Shown: positions 1-7,890 of the stretch, one piece after another
Layout: each line of letters opens with the position of its first letter
How positions within the stretch are numbered: position 1 is the first letter of the stretch
Source: a virus
Virus record (IMG/VR): IMGVR_UViG_3300011114_000861
Coordinates: 1-20,126 of that record
Length of the DNA: 20,126 bases
Direction: 5' to 3' (one strand)
Position numbers and translations under genes: made by a program
Notes under the pieces: generated by a model
What the model was told of the DNA's origin: nothing
Seen by the model: the letters and a program-made list of their open reading frames with translations, nothing else
Database searches by the model: none

Positions 1-299
1 TGCACATACGTATTGCCAATAGGAACCGGACTGTAATTTGCTTTTATAGATGCCAACAACAAAACAGCGTGTTCGTCAATTGAGATTTCTAATGTTTGTT
101 GTCCTGAAAAATTCACATCAGTGGTCCATGTAAACAATTCATTTGTTACAGTATAATCCAGATTTGGTAATGTTGGATAAGACTCATTCAATGTGGTGAC
201 TGGACCCTGGTAGATTACAGTATTGTCAATTTTTGCTGTTATATTTGCAATCTGGGATCCAAATGCTATACCAAATTGTTTAAAAGTACGAGTAGTCAT
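1..299 (-). CDS. Partial small phage protein, function unknown (N-terminal 99 residues)
   Basis: The reading frame starts at ATG 299 and runs off the left edge, so only the N-terminus is visible. It begins MTTRTFKQFGIAFGSQ and continues with alternating polar and hydrophobic stretches typical of beta-rich proteins (for example NITAKIDNTVIYQGPV). I see no signal peptide and no catalytic motif. A GGAG Shine-Dalgarno (307-310) lies 7 bases before the start, and a T4-like late-promoter motif lies just upstream, so late expression is likely. Late expression plus beta-rich character fits a virion-associated or accessory structural protein, but that is inference. It is separated from the upstream glycosyltransferase by only 28 bases. 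Confidence 0.7.
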   Translation of the reverse strand, partial: MTTRTFKQFGIAFGSQIANITAKIDNTVIYQGPVTTLNESYPTLPNLDYTVTNELFTWTTDVNFSGQQTLEISIDEHAVLLLASIKANYSPVPIGNTYV

Positions 300-321
300 A
301 GGTATTCTCCGTTGATATTTT

Positions 322-329
322 TATTTATC
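322..329 (-). promoter_or_regulatory. Putative T4-like late promoter (GATAAATA)
   Basis: On the minus strand the octamer GATAAATA differs by one base from the T4 late-promoter consensus TATAAATA. It overlaps the TGA stop (328-330) of the upstream glycosyltransferase. Late transcripts start roughly 5-6 bases downstream of this box, which would leave a short leader carrying the GGAG ribosome site before ATG 299. There is no recognisable -35 element, as expected for a late promoter that depends on a sliding clamp and a late sigma factor. An A+T-rich octamer can occur by chance, so this rests on position as well as sequence. Confidence 0.45.
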
Positions 330-1062
330 ATTGCCAATGATTCAAAACAAGGGGATCCCGCACTTGATCAGGTTTGGGCTGTCCATGAAAAATCAGTAGG
401 CTTGTTTCAGGTCCAAATCTCGTGCCCTGTCCTGGCACCAAATGTTTACGTGTGTAAGGATCTATGCCTCCATCAAGTGCTTGCCAGCGCCAACTGACTG
501 CGGATTTTTCGGGTAAAAACCTACGTTGTGTGGGTTTTAAAACAGCAGACAAATATTCTTGATCGCCATGATATTTTGCACACAATTTGGGGATATCTTG
601 TTTGACAAACTCAGTCCAAATTCCAGCAAACTTTTTGGTATGCCAATACATCACGCTGGAATTGATACCTTGAAAATCAGGCTTCCAGAGTGTTTTGTAA
701 TCTCTTATGGCCCAAAAATAAGCCGTACTCAGTTGCGTTATCCAATCCAAGTTATTCACTATCACAGTGTCTAGATCTAGATACAACAACTGTCCTGAAT
801 GATGTTGGGGGTTGAACAACTGCATTTTATACCACCAGGATTGTCGAGCACCTTTTATACCAGGCCATTCAGTTAATATATGTTTGATCATGTGTGGCGG
901 AACTGATCTATCATGTTCGGTGTACACATGCAATCTAACAGGCGATGACAGATTGCGTGAGAGCATGCTGTACAAAGTGTCTACATATTTCCAACTGTAA
1001 ACATCGCCATGTATTACACAGGCGCAGTCAATGTGTGCGTTGAGATCAGTTTCTACTGACAT
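328..1062 (-). CDS. GT-A-type glycosyltransferase (GT8-like)
   Basis: A 244-residue protein with the layout of a retaining GT-A sugar transferase. The nucleotide-sugar/metal motif DLD is at residues 96-98 in the hydrophobic context LLYLDLDTVIVNN. It is preceded by WWYKMQLF (about 77-84), the helix that commonly precedes DxD in this group. A later GINSSVMYW segment (about 133-141) resembles the acceptor-site region. No signal peptide or membrane helix is visible, so it should act in the cytoplasm, transferring a sugar from an NDP-sugar donor; donor and acceptor are unknown. ATG 1062 overlaps the TAA of the upstream capsule-like gene by one base (TAATG), so the two are translationally coupled and probably work together. 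Confidence 0.75.
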   Translation of the reverse strand: MSVETDLNAHIDCACVIHGDVYSWKYVDTLYSMLSRNLSSPVRLHVYTEHDRSVPPHMIKHILTEWPGIKGARQSWWYKMQLFNPQHHSGQLLYLDLDTVIVNNLDWITQLSTAYFWAIRDYKTLWKPDFQGINSSVMYWHTKKFAGIWTEFVKQDIPKLCAKYHGDQEYLSAVLKPTQRRFLPEKSAVSWRWQALDGGIDPYTRKHLVPGQGTRFGPETSLLIFHGQPKPDQVRDPLVLNHWQ

Positions 1063-1913
1063 TAACTGCTTTCTAATGCAGGGGCAATTCTGCTAAGCCA
1101 AATACCTCGACGTAGTTCATCTACAGTGTACTCTGTATGACAGATTTGCGTGAGCCATAGTTCCCGATCTTTTATATACGGTTGTTCTATATCTGCAAGT
1201 CCCACGCCAACTGGGTATGCCAGACTGCTGGTTTCAACCACAGGTCTTGAGCCTGCAATAGCGGCCTGGATGCCTATACCCGAATTGTAATTTATCACAG
1301 CATGGCAATCATAATGCATGTCAAAACTGTCGTAGGTATTTTTGACTTTGTTAGGTTGCTCAACAACCACATCAGGTGGTAGATTATCTAACCGCAACCG
1401 TCCACGTGGATGTGGTCTTACAATGACAGGACGATCAGTATGTTTTTTGAGAATTGCCAGTGTGTTGAGCAACCAGGCTTGTAGGTCAACACCTGCAACT
1501 TGTAGACTGCGTTCATGTTGCATGGCCACAACGATGTTGGGTTTGTTGCTGAGTTGTTGAGCCAAACTGATCTTGAGTTTTTTTGGTCTATCCCAATCTA
1601 AATTGTTCAAATGACCATAGTAGCCTTCGGCAGTGATGTTGTTTACTGCAATCTTCCAAGTGTTGCCACGATACAATGCACCGATCTCAATCACAATCAC
1701 AGGTCGACCTTGCGCACGATAATGTTCATACACCTGTTGATTGGCGGCCATCCGGCCCGACCAAAGCACAGACCAAATAACAGCGGCATCAGAGTCCAGG
1801 CTGTTTTCTTGTGTTTCAATACCACGTGCTTGTAAACAATCAAGAACTGCATTTATAACAGGTTTGCTGTTAAGGGCGCATTGAGAAGGAAAATAGGCTA
1901 TGTTTTTGATCAT
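1062..1913 (-). CDS. Capsule-polysaccharide-synthesis-like protein (GT-B-like), subgroup A copy 1
   Basis: A 283-residue soluble protein. The central motif TDRPVIVRPHPRG (159-171) and the downstream block AVINYNSGIGIQAAIAGSRPVV (about 205-226) resemble the C-terminal, nucleotide-sugar-binding half of capsule-synthesis proteins such as KpsC/KpsS. That family transfers Kdo-type or other sugars during capsule assembly; the substrate here is unknown. The start is ATG 1913 (MIKNIAYFPS). The longer frame to 1952 would need a TTG and lies deep inside the divergent gene. The start codons of this gene and its plus-strand neighbour are at most 10 bases apart, so any promoter must lie inside the neighbouring coding sequence. 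It is one of four related proteins here (with 2721-3524, 5979-6905 and 6898-7890) and is closest to 5979-6905, which shares VRPHP. Confidence 0.65.
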   Translation of the reverse strand: MIKNIAYFPSQCALNSKPVINAVLDCLQARGIETQENSLDSDAAVIWSVLWSGRMAANQQVYEHYRAQGRPVIVIEIGALYRGNTWKIAVNNITAEGYYGHLNNLDWDRPKKLKISLAQQLSNKPNIVVAMQHERSLQVAGVDLQAWLLNTLAILKKHTDRPVIVRPHPRGRLRLDNLPPDVVVEQPNKVKNTYDSFDMHYDCHAVINYNSGIGIQAAIAGSRPVVETSSLAYPVGVGLADIEQPYIKDRELWLTQICHTEYTVDELRRGIWLSRIAPALESS

Positions 1914-2724
1914 AAGTATTGCGATGAAATACACAGTAGTTACCACTTTCAATGCGGCTGGTTATGAGAAGTATGGCCAACGCATGATCCAGACCTTTTT
2001 GCAAAACTGGCCAGCATCAGTTGATCTTGTGGTCTATGCCGAAAACTGCTGTGTAGAAGAATCTGCTGACAATCTTGCCGTAATTGATATTGCCCTGGTT
2101 TATGCATTGACAGCATTTAAACAAAGATGGCAAGGAGTTCCCCGAGCCAATGGCGATGTCAGTGATAATCCTGTGCTGGCTCAACGCCGAGATGCTGGCA
2201 AAGGATTTAAGTGGGACGCTGTGAGATTTGCCCATAAGGTCTATAGCATCTTTCATTGTGCTCAAAATATCAAGACTGATTGGTTGATCTGGATGGATGG
2301 GGATACTGTGTGTCATAGTCCCATCACCCTGTCTGATCTTGACAGGCTCTGCCCCAGTCATCATGATCTGTGCTTTTTAGGACGCAGACACAACTACACT
2401 GAATGTGGGCTGTATGCTATGAACCTAAATCATGCCATCATGGAACGTTTCTTATGGGACTTCCAACACATGTACGATGACGCCGAGAATGGTATTTTTA
2501 GATTGGTAGAATGGCATGACTCATTTGTGTTTGATGCTGTTCGTCGAAATCATCAACTGGACGAACTGGATTGGTCTGGACATTTGATTACCGGAGAAGG
2601 GCATCCTTTGATCAATTCGGAATGGGGTGCGTATCTGGATCACCTTAAAGGTGCCAGAAAAGATCTAGGACGTAGCAAGAGAGTGGATCTAAAGGTAAAA
2701 CGCACAGAAGCATACTGGCAATGA
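1900..2724 (+). CDS. GT-A-type glycosyltransferase-like protein, first gene of plus-strand cassette
   Basis: A 274-residue protein with a GT-A-like DGD motif (133-135) in the context WLIWMDGDTVCHSP. The segment GFKWDAVRFAHKVYSI before it is the likely sugar-nucleotide-binding helix, and WHDSFVFD follows near the acceptor side. The C-terminus (INSEWGAYLDHLKGARKDLG) is distinctive. I chose ATG 1900 because GAGAAGGA lies about 9 bases upstream (1883-1890). ATG 1924 (MKYTVVTTFN) has no visible ribosome site but gives a more family-like N-terminus, so both are possible. With 1900, the gene overlaps the divergent minus-strand gene head-to-head by 14 bases. Its end overlaps the next gene by ATGA. 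It probably acts with the capsule-like protein that follows; donor and acceptor are unknown. Confidence 0.7.
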   Translation: MFLIISIAMKYTVVTTFNAAGYEKYGQRMIQTFLQNWPASVDLVVYAENCCVEESADNLAVIDIALVYALTAFKQRWQGVPRANGDVSDNPVLAQRRDAGKGFKWDAVRFAHKVYSIFHCAQNIKTDWLIWMDGDTVCHSPITLSDLDRLCPSHHDLCFLGRRHNYTECGLYAMNLNHAIMERFLWDFQHMYDDAENGIFRLVEWHDSFVFDAVRRNHQLDELDWSGHLITGEGHPLINSEWGAYLDHLKGARKDLGRSKRVDLKVKRTEAYWQ

Positions 2725-3524
2725 CCTGGATATTTCTCAACAAAAACAACTGTGACGAATACATTGAAATGTTTGCGGCTGGCTGTAATACAGCACCCAC
2801 TTGTTTGGAAACCTGGCGCTACGAAGACAGCACAGATCCACTGATTATACGTGGCATTATGAAACACAAAATTATCAAACGCTGTTGGGGGGATGGCCGG
2901 CAGTTTTACTACATGGATTCGGGCTATTTGGGCAATAGACCCAGCAAAAAAAATCCTGGAGGGTGGAAACATTGGCATAGAATAGTGCCCAACGATCTAC
3001 AGCATGGATCAGTGATTGACAGACCAGCAGATAGATTTGAAAGACTAGACATAAAAATCAACTCACGACAAACAGGAGGCCGTGACATATTGTTGGTCGC
3101 TCCAGATCAAAAGCCTTGTGCATTTTATGATACCACACTCGAGTCGTGGATGGAAACCACAGTAAATCTGCTTCAACAACATACTGATCGCCCCATACGT
3201 GTGCGTGATCGTCCGGCCAGTAGATGGGATCGTAAAACACAGGTGGCACAAGATTGGCTGGAAGATGTGCATGCTGTGGTAACTTTTAACAGTACAGCGG
3301 CTACTGAATCGATATTGTCTGGTGTACCTGTTTTTGTTACAGCGCCTTCCAATGCCGCCCGGCCCATGAGCAATACAAATTTGTGTGCCATTGAACAGCC
3401 GTGGTTCCCTGATTCGGACCAGATATATAAATGGGCATGTCATTTGGCTTATGGGCAATTTCATATTGATGAATTGGCCAATGGTACCGCTGCCGCAATA
3501 CTCAAGGAGACTGCTCATGCGTGA
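2721..3524 (+). CDS. Capsule-polysaccharide-synthesis-like protein, subgroup B copy 1
   Basis: A 267-residue protein. The motif GRQFYYMDSGYLGN is at 59-72, HTDRPIRVRDRPAS at about 154-167, and VVTFNSTAATESILSGVPVF at 186-205, which resembles the capsule-synthesis/Kdo-transferase C-terminal region. The same three blocks, in the same order, occur in the minus-strand protein 6898-7890, so the two are paralogues on opposite strands. It lacks the VRPHP form found in the other two family members. No membrane segment is seen. It is coupled to the upstream glycosyltransferase by ATGA and overlaps the FkbM gene by 8 bases. The likely role is transferring or polymerising a surface sugar; this is inferred from family resemblance, not from an identified active site. 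Confidence 0.62.
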   Translation: MTWIFLNKNNCDEYIEMFAAGCNTAPTCLETWRYEDSTDPLIIRGIMKHKIIKRCWGDGRQFYYMDSGYLGNRPSKKNPGGWKHWHRIVPNDLQHGSVIDRPADRFERLDIKINSRQTGGRDILLVAPDQKPCAFYDTTLESWMETTVNLLQQHTDRPIRVRDRPASRWDRKTQVAQDWLEDVHAVVTFNSTAATESILSGVPVFVTAPSNAARPMSNTNLCAIEQPWFPDSDQIYKWACHLAYGQFHIDELANGTAAAILKETAHA

Positions 3525-4164
3525 ACAATACGGATGGTTCTTCCCAGACATCGAACAACACTTTCCCCAAATGCTGGCCAAGAATATCAGCAAAGGAGGA
3601 CCTGCTGAATATCAACAACCAGTGAGACTACGAAGTTTGCAACATGTTCGCAACAAAAGAACCGCACTGGATATTGGTGCTAATGTAGGACTATGGTCAC
3701 GCGATCTTGTGCAACATTTTGAACATGTGGTAGCATTTGAACCTGTTGAGATGTTTAGAGAGTGCTTGGAAAAGAATGTGCTTGCGTCAAACATCTCTAT
3801 TAAACCTGTGGCCTTAGGCGATTCAGATGGGCTGGTAAACATGATTATAACTGAAGGCAACACTGGTCATACTCATGTTGATCCCGACAGCAAGACTGGC
3901 TCCACAGTTATAGTAAAATTAGACACATTAAATTTGCAAAAAGTTGACTACATCAAAATTGATTGCGAAGGCTTTGAATACCGTGTGCTTCAAGGTGCCA
4001 AAGATACTATTCAACGCTGTCGGCCTGTTGTGGTAATAGAACAAAAGCCTCACGATATGTACTCAAAAGACTATGGACAGTTTGCTGCCATTTGTTTATT
4101 GGAGGATTGGGGCATGGTTCGACTAGACCAAGTCAAAGATGATTGGATCATGGGATGGCGATAG
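3517..4164 (+). CDS. FkbM-family SAM-dependent methyltransferase
   Basis: A 215-residue class I methyltransferase. Motif I is LDIGANVGLWS (51-61), the acidic motif is FEPVEMF (74-80), and the family signature YIKIDCEGFEYRVLQGA follows, the form expected of FkbM-type O-methyltransferases (IKIDxEGxE). These enzymes methylate hydroxyls of sugars, polyketides or other small molecules using S-adenosylmethionine, which fits a sugar-modifying role among glycosyltransferases. The start is ATG 3517, served by AAGGAGA (3504-3510) 6 bases upstream. A longer in-frame extension back to 3385 lies entirely within the preceding gene and is rejected. It overlaps the preceding gene by 8 bases and the next by 10. 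Confidence 0.85.
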   Translation: MREQYGWFFPDIEQHFPQMLAKNISKGGPAEYQQPVRLRSLQHVRNKRTALDIGANVGLWSRDLVQHFEHVVAFEPVEMFRECLEKNVLASNISIKPVALGDSDGLVNMIITEGNTGHTHVDPDSKTGSTVIVKLDTLNLQKVDYIKIDCEGFEYRVLQGAKDTIQRCRPVVVIEQKPHDMYSKDYGQFAAICLLEDWGMVRLDQVKDDWIMGWR

Positions 4165-4781
4165 AAGATCCTGACAAAGGAGCCGCTGATTCGGCACAAT
4201 GGTCACGCAAGTGGACCACTGACAAATACATTGCCAAACGCAGAGCAAACTTTGAAACCGTAGATGCTTACTTGAATCAGCCTGTAGGGCGATTGCTGGA
4301 CATCGGTTGTGGTTTTGCCTGGGACTCAAGATGGTTCAATGAAAAGTACGGCACAGAACTTTGGTTGTTGGATGGTGATGCCAGTAACAACACAGCCAAA
4401 CCTGAAAGTGCTAGTTATGGTAATTGGAACACAGATTCTAGTGAATTGAAGTTTTATCACACTTTTGAATTCTTAGATTCAAAATTGCAAGAACTAGGCA
4501 CAAAAAACTACCATCTTGTTGATGCCAGCATGATCAACATACCCAGTGATGTAAAGTTTGATGTCATCACCAGTTGGCTCAGTTGTGGGCATCACTATCC
4601 TGTGGCCACCTATATAGACCTAATGAAACGACATTCACACCCTGGTACCAGAATTGTGTTGGACATTAGATGCAAAGGCACAGAAACAAATTTCATTGGA
4701 GTAGATGGATTTGAAGTTGTTCGTGTGATTTCAAATGCTGGCGGTAAAAAACGTGCCACTGTGGAGATCAAGTTATTATGA
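4155..4781 (+). CDS. Class I SAM-dependent methyltransferase
   Basis: A 208-residue protein with motif I LLDIGCGFA (47-55) and the acidic second strand ELWLLDGD soon after. FDVITSWLSCGHHY fits the post-motif/motif IV strand of small-molecule methyltransferases. No target-recognition or DNA-methyltransferase catalytic motif (such as NPPY) is visible, so a small molecule or sugar is more likely than DNA. I start it at ATG 4155, which overlaps the FkbM stop; the TTG at 4143 is an alternative with no better ribosome site. The stop overlaps the next ATG (ATGA). The substrate is unknown. Confidence 0.78.
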   Translation: MAIEDPDKGAADSAQWSRKWTTDKYIAKRRANFETVDAYLNQPVGRLLDIGCGFAWDSRWFNEKYGTELWLLDGDASNNTAKPESASYGNWNTDSSELKFYHTFEFLDSKLQELGTKNYHLVDASMINIPSDVKFDVITSWLSCGHHYPVATYIDLMKRHSHPGTRIVLDIRCKGTETNFIGVDGFEVVRVISNAGGKKRATVEIKLL

Positions 4782-5452
4782 CAAGTTCTTATTACCAAGA
4801 ATCAGTTAGACTAGGGCGTGAGTTCCAAGAGAACAACAAGAGTTGGGCTGGATACGATGTTGTAAAGTATCAGAAGTGCATCAAAGACCTTGTGGATTGG
4901 TATGGCGCCCGTACCATACTCGATTATGGATGCGGCAAAGGATTACAATATAAAGAACGTTTACCTTATGGTGGCGGTGCTGGAATTGAATTGCCCCCGG
5001 ATCAATGGCAAACGTTTGACAAATACCTTGGTGTCAATGTCTATTGTTACGATCCTTGTGTGGCAGGCTTTGAACAACTGCCCGCTGACGGCACAAAGTT
5101 TGATGGGGTAATATGTACACAGGTGCTGAACAGCATACCCGACGATGACATGCCGTGGGTGCGGAAACGTTTGGAATCCTACGCTGAAAAGTTTTGTTTC
5201 ATTGGCATAAATTTTCAACGCAAAGCCAAAGGCAAAAAGAGCATGTACGATCCTGCACACTTTCAACAGCCTAGAACACGTGACTTCTTTCGCAGTCACT
5301 ATACTGACTGGAACTCGGGTGATTTGTTCTGGTGGTGGAAAGATCGTCCTTACTACAACACTTGGCTAGAAGACCAATTAAACGCAACGTGGAAGGATGT
5401 GCCTGATACTTTCAGTGGCAAGTATGAATACATAGAGGTAAATCACAGATGA
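4778..5452 (+). CDS. Class I SAM-dependent methyltransferase-like protein
   Basis: A 224-residue protein with motif I ILDYGCGKG (47-55) and an acidic strand end VYCYDPCV (about 82-89). FDGVICTQVLNSIPDDD then gives the strand-4 region with a following loop. The C-terminal 70 residues are rich in aromatic residues (FWWWKDRPYYNTW) and may form the substrate pocket. It belongs to the same general fold as the genes before and after but is too different for a recent duplication. ATGA overlaps on both sides give tight coupling. The substrate is unknown; neighbours argue for a glycan or its precursor. Confidence 0.74.
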   Translation: MTSSYYQESVRLGREFQENNKSWAGYDVVKYQKCIKDLVDWYGARTILDYGCGKGLQYKERLPYGGGAGIELPPDQWQTFDKYLGVNVYCYDPCVAGFEQLPADGTKFDGVICTQVLNSIPDDDMPWVRKRLESYAEKFCFIGINFQRKAKGKKSMYDPAHFQQPRTRDFFRSHYTDWNSGDLFWWWKDRPYYNTWLEDQLNATWKDVPDTFSGKYEYIEVNHR

Positions 5453-6006
5453 TTATAGATCCCAAATACCAAGAGCAATTGATTACTATGCACCAGCAGG
5501 GTAGATTCGTAAATGGTGCCAAAACCGCCAAGGTTGTACGTTCAATAATTGAACGTTATAATCCCACAAGTGTGTTGGATTTTGGATGCGGTGTAGGTGC
5601 GTTGGTCAACTCCTTGCAAGAAACTTATCCCAACATGCGTGTGGAAGGTTATGATCCAGGCAATGTGGAACACAGTCGTATACCCAAACGCTCATTTGAT
5701 GTCATAGTCAGTGCAGATGTATTTGAACACATTGAGCCCGAGCATTTGGCTGCAACTTTACAGTTGATTGGTAGCAAGATGCTAGTGGCTGGATGGTTTA
5801 GAATTGCCTGCTATCCTGCGAAGAAACAGTTACCAGATGGACGCAATGCTCACTTGATTGTGGAGAAGCCAGAATGGTGGCGTGAACAGTTGTTGGCCAA
5901 CATGAACGTTGATATTGTTTCAGAAGATATTTCTATATTTGACAAAAGCCAAAAGTGGCCTGAAGTTCGAGGCTGGAATTACGACGTTGTGGTAGAAGTC
6001 AAGTAA
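5449..6006 (+). CDS. Class I SAM-dependent methyltransferase, last gene of plus-strand cassette
   Basis: A 185-residue methyltransferase with motif I VLDFGCGVG (42-50), acidic motif VEGYDPG, and DVIVSADVFEHIEPEHL, the DVxEHI pattern typical of UbiE/Methyltransf_11-type small-molecule methyltransferases. It is short for the family but looks complete. It starts by ATGA overlap with the preceding gene. Its 3' end overlaps the convergent minus-strand gene tail-to-tail by 28 bases, so there is no room for a terminator and the two transcripts would be antisense there. The substrate is unknown; a sugar or lipid-linked intermediate is plausible. Confidence 0.78.
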   Translation: MIIDPKYQEQLITMHQQGRFVNGAKTAKVVRSIIERYNPTSVLDFGCGVGALVNSLQETYPNMRVEGYDPGNVEHSRIPKRSFDVIVSADVFEHIEPEHLAATLQLIGSKMLVAGWFRIACYPAKKQLPDGRNAHLIVEKPEWWREQLLANMNVDIVSEDISIFDKSQKWPEVRGWNYDVVVEVK

Positions 6007-6905
6007 GGCAGAAACTTTTGCCAGATACGCCCGGCCTGTGCGTCTGCATCACTCCAGTGTGCGGTGGCCAAATCCCATAACCATTGTTCTCTTTCAAACA
6101 CCCGACTTGATTCTATTTGTGAGATAGTGTGATGTGCCACTGACCAAGTGACTGCGCTGGCGTCATCAACAAACACCGGTACACCTTCCAACACCGCAGC
6201 CACACTTGCACTGCTGTTAAAAAACACCGAGGAATGTGCCTGTTGTAAATTTTCCAACAACGTAGATTGTGTGGGATCAATCACCCGAACATTCAGTTTG
6301 TTGTGAAACTGCGCAAACTCTCTCATATCAAACTTGCCAGGGTGTGGACGTACAACAATTGCTCGATTGGTGTATTTTCTGATTTCTTGTATTTTACGTT
6401 CAAGCCACAACAAAGGGCTCAAAGTTTTCATACTAAATCCACCATCACGTTGCATACCAATCAAGATATAACCATCTCTTGATTGATCAGGCTTGAGTTG
6501 GATATGCAATCTGTTTTGAATTTCTTGCCACTTGGTAGAATCACTGTTGCGATTTGCGTACTCCGCACGATCATAAAATGGACCACCTAAACTATAGCGC
6601 AGATAGGTACCTGATTGATCCTGGTACTTGAAACAACTGGCATCAATGCACATGGTATCAAGTCCACGTCTGTGTTGTTCAGATATGATTTCTTTGCGCA
6701 AGGCAATGTTACGACCGCCGGTGTTGGTGGTTGCCCAACCCAGCATCACTGCCAATCTACTGGGTGTGTATACGTAATCATGTTCCAGCCTAACTTGGCC
6801 TCCACAGTTGGCAACACCGGTGGCAAAACTCTCAAGACATTGCTGTTTGCGGCTGTGTTTTTTGACATTGGCCACACTGGAAATGTACACAACACAATCA
6901 AGCAT
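5979..6905 (-). CDS. Capsule-polysaccharide-synthesis-like protein, subgroup A copy 2
   Basis: A 308-residue soluble protein. YILIGMQRDGGFSMKT (about 146-161) is followed by YTNRAIVVRPHPGKF (178-192), then SVFFNSSASVAAVLEGVPVF. This is the order of blocks seen in the capsule-synthesis/Kdo-transferase C-terminal half, with the VRPHP form shared with 1062-1913. The middle segment YLRYSLGGPFYDRAEYANR is an additional conserved-looking block. ATG 6905 overlaps the upstream paralogue by 8 bases, so two members of the family are made from one message. It is the last gene of the 14-gene run that begins at gp32 and collides with the plus-strand cassette. The donor sugar is unknown. Confidence 0.65.
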   Translation of the reverse strand: MLDCVVYISSVANVKKHSRKQQCLESFATGVANCGGQVRLEHDYVYTPSRLAVMLGWATTNTGGRNIALRKEIISEQHRRGLDTMCIDASCFKYQDQSGTYLRYSLGGPFYDRAEYANRNSDSTKWQEIQNRLHIQLKPDQSRDGYILIGMQRDGGFSMKTLSPLLWLERKIQEIRKYTNRAIVVRPHPGKFDMREFAQFHNKLNVRVIDPTQSTLLENLQQAHSSVFFNSSASVAAVLEGVPVFVDDASAVTWSVAHHTISQIESSRVFEREQWLWDLATAHWSDADAQAGRIWQKFLPYLTSTTTS

Positions 6906-7890
6906 TGTTTAATATGCGCCAGGCGGTACCATCACGCATTTCCGCTTCAGTAAATTGACAATATGCTATGTGGCGGGCCCAGGCCTCAACTTCGTCCAAT
7001 GTAGGGACTTTGAGATTTTCAATTTCTGACAAACTCTGACTGCACAGTGGCGCGGCTGCATTTGGTCCCAGTGTGATTGCAGGTTTGCCATGTAGCAAGG
7101 CTTCGCCTGCGGCAATGCTGGAAAATGTAACCAAACAATGTACATCGCGATCCAAGGCCATTTCCATGGTATCGTCGTTGACTCTGGTACTGCGTCCTTG
7201 CTTGGTTCTAATTACCACGGGTCTGTCAGTGTATTGAGCGATTTCTTCTTGTACATTGGCCAACCATTCTTTAAGATTGATATCATAATTGTTCAATAAT
7301 TTTTGGCTAGGCGGAGCCAACAAGATATTACGACCACGTCTAAACTTTTTGAGTTGTACTCCGATTTTGCTTAGTCTATCCCCAGGACGTTCTATTACAG
7401 GCCCAAACCACTGTACATCATTGCGTGTGATTCTATGGTACAGTTTCTTTTTACCATTACCAAAATAACCAGTGTCGATATAAAAGAAATCTCTGCCGGC
7501 TGCACGACATGCTTCCATTTGCTTGCGTTTGGTAATACCTCGCAACACCACAGGAGTTGTGGTAAATTCTTCTTTTGACCATGTGCTGATCTGTCCTCCA
7601 GCACCTTGCACAAAACTTTGTAGGATAGGATCGTACATGTGTCCTTTTCTTTCGTATCTATATTCGCTGTCAGTGCTTACTATGTTATTAACTGGCAATG
7701 CGGCAATTTGCGCATACAATGTTTGCAGTGTAATGCCATAGACTGATCCTGCGGAATCCACGCGATACTTTAATATGTTATCAAATATGTCTCGAATCTC
7801 AGGTACAACTTGATCTAACACATGCGGTTCTGGTGGTGCAGGAGGTGCAGGTGGGATATATGATGATTCATCTTCCTGTTCCCAAATCAT
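6898..7890 (-). CDS. Capsule-polysaccharide-synthesis-like protein with extra N-terminal region, subgroup B copy 2
   Basis: A 330-residue protein. About 115 extra N-terminal residues include a proline-rich linker (YIPPAPPAPPEP, about 12-23) encoded by short GGTGCA-type repeats. The C-terminal part carries GRDFFYIDTGYFGN (132-145), YTDRPVVIRTKQGRS (220-234) and CLVTFSSIAAGEALLHGKP. These blocks match the plus-strand paralogue 2721-3524. I start it at ATG 7890, whose ATG overlaps the TGA of the upstream glycosyltransferase (ATGA). The longer frame to 7911 would use TTG. The proline linker suggests a separate N-terminal domain, perhaps for partner binding. Function is inferred as glycan synthesis; no active site is proven. 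Confidence 0.63.
   Translation of the reverse strand: MIWEQEDESSYIPPAPPAPPEPHVLDQVVPEIRDIFDNILKYRVDSAGSVYGITLQTLYAQIAALPVNNIVSTDSEYRYERKGHMYDPILQSFVQGAGGQISTWSKEEFTTTPVVLRGITKRKQMEACRAAGRDFFYIDTGYFGNGKKKLYHRITRNDVQWFGPVIERPGDRLSKIGVQLKKFRRGRNILLAPPSQKLLNNYDINLKEWLANVQEEIAQYTDRPVVIRTKQGRSTRVNDDTMEMALDRDVHCLVTFSSIAAGEALLHGKPAITLGPNAAAPLCSQSLSEIENLKVPTLDEVEAWARHIAYCQFTEAEMRDGTAWRILNNA

Noticed and set aside
3385-3516. Longer N-terminal extension of the FkbM gene
   Set aside because: It lies wholly within the preceding gene in another frame, and the AAGGAGA site fits ATG 3517.
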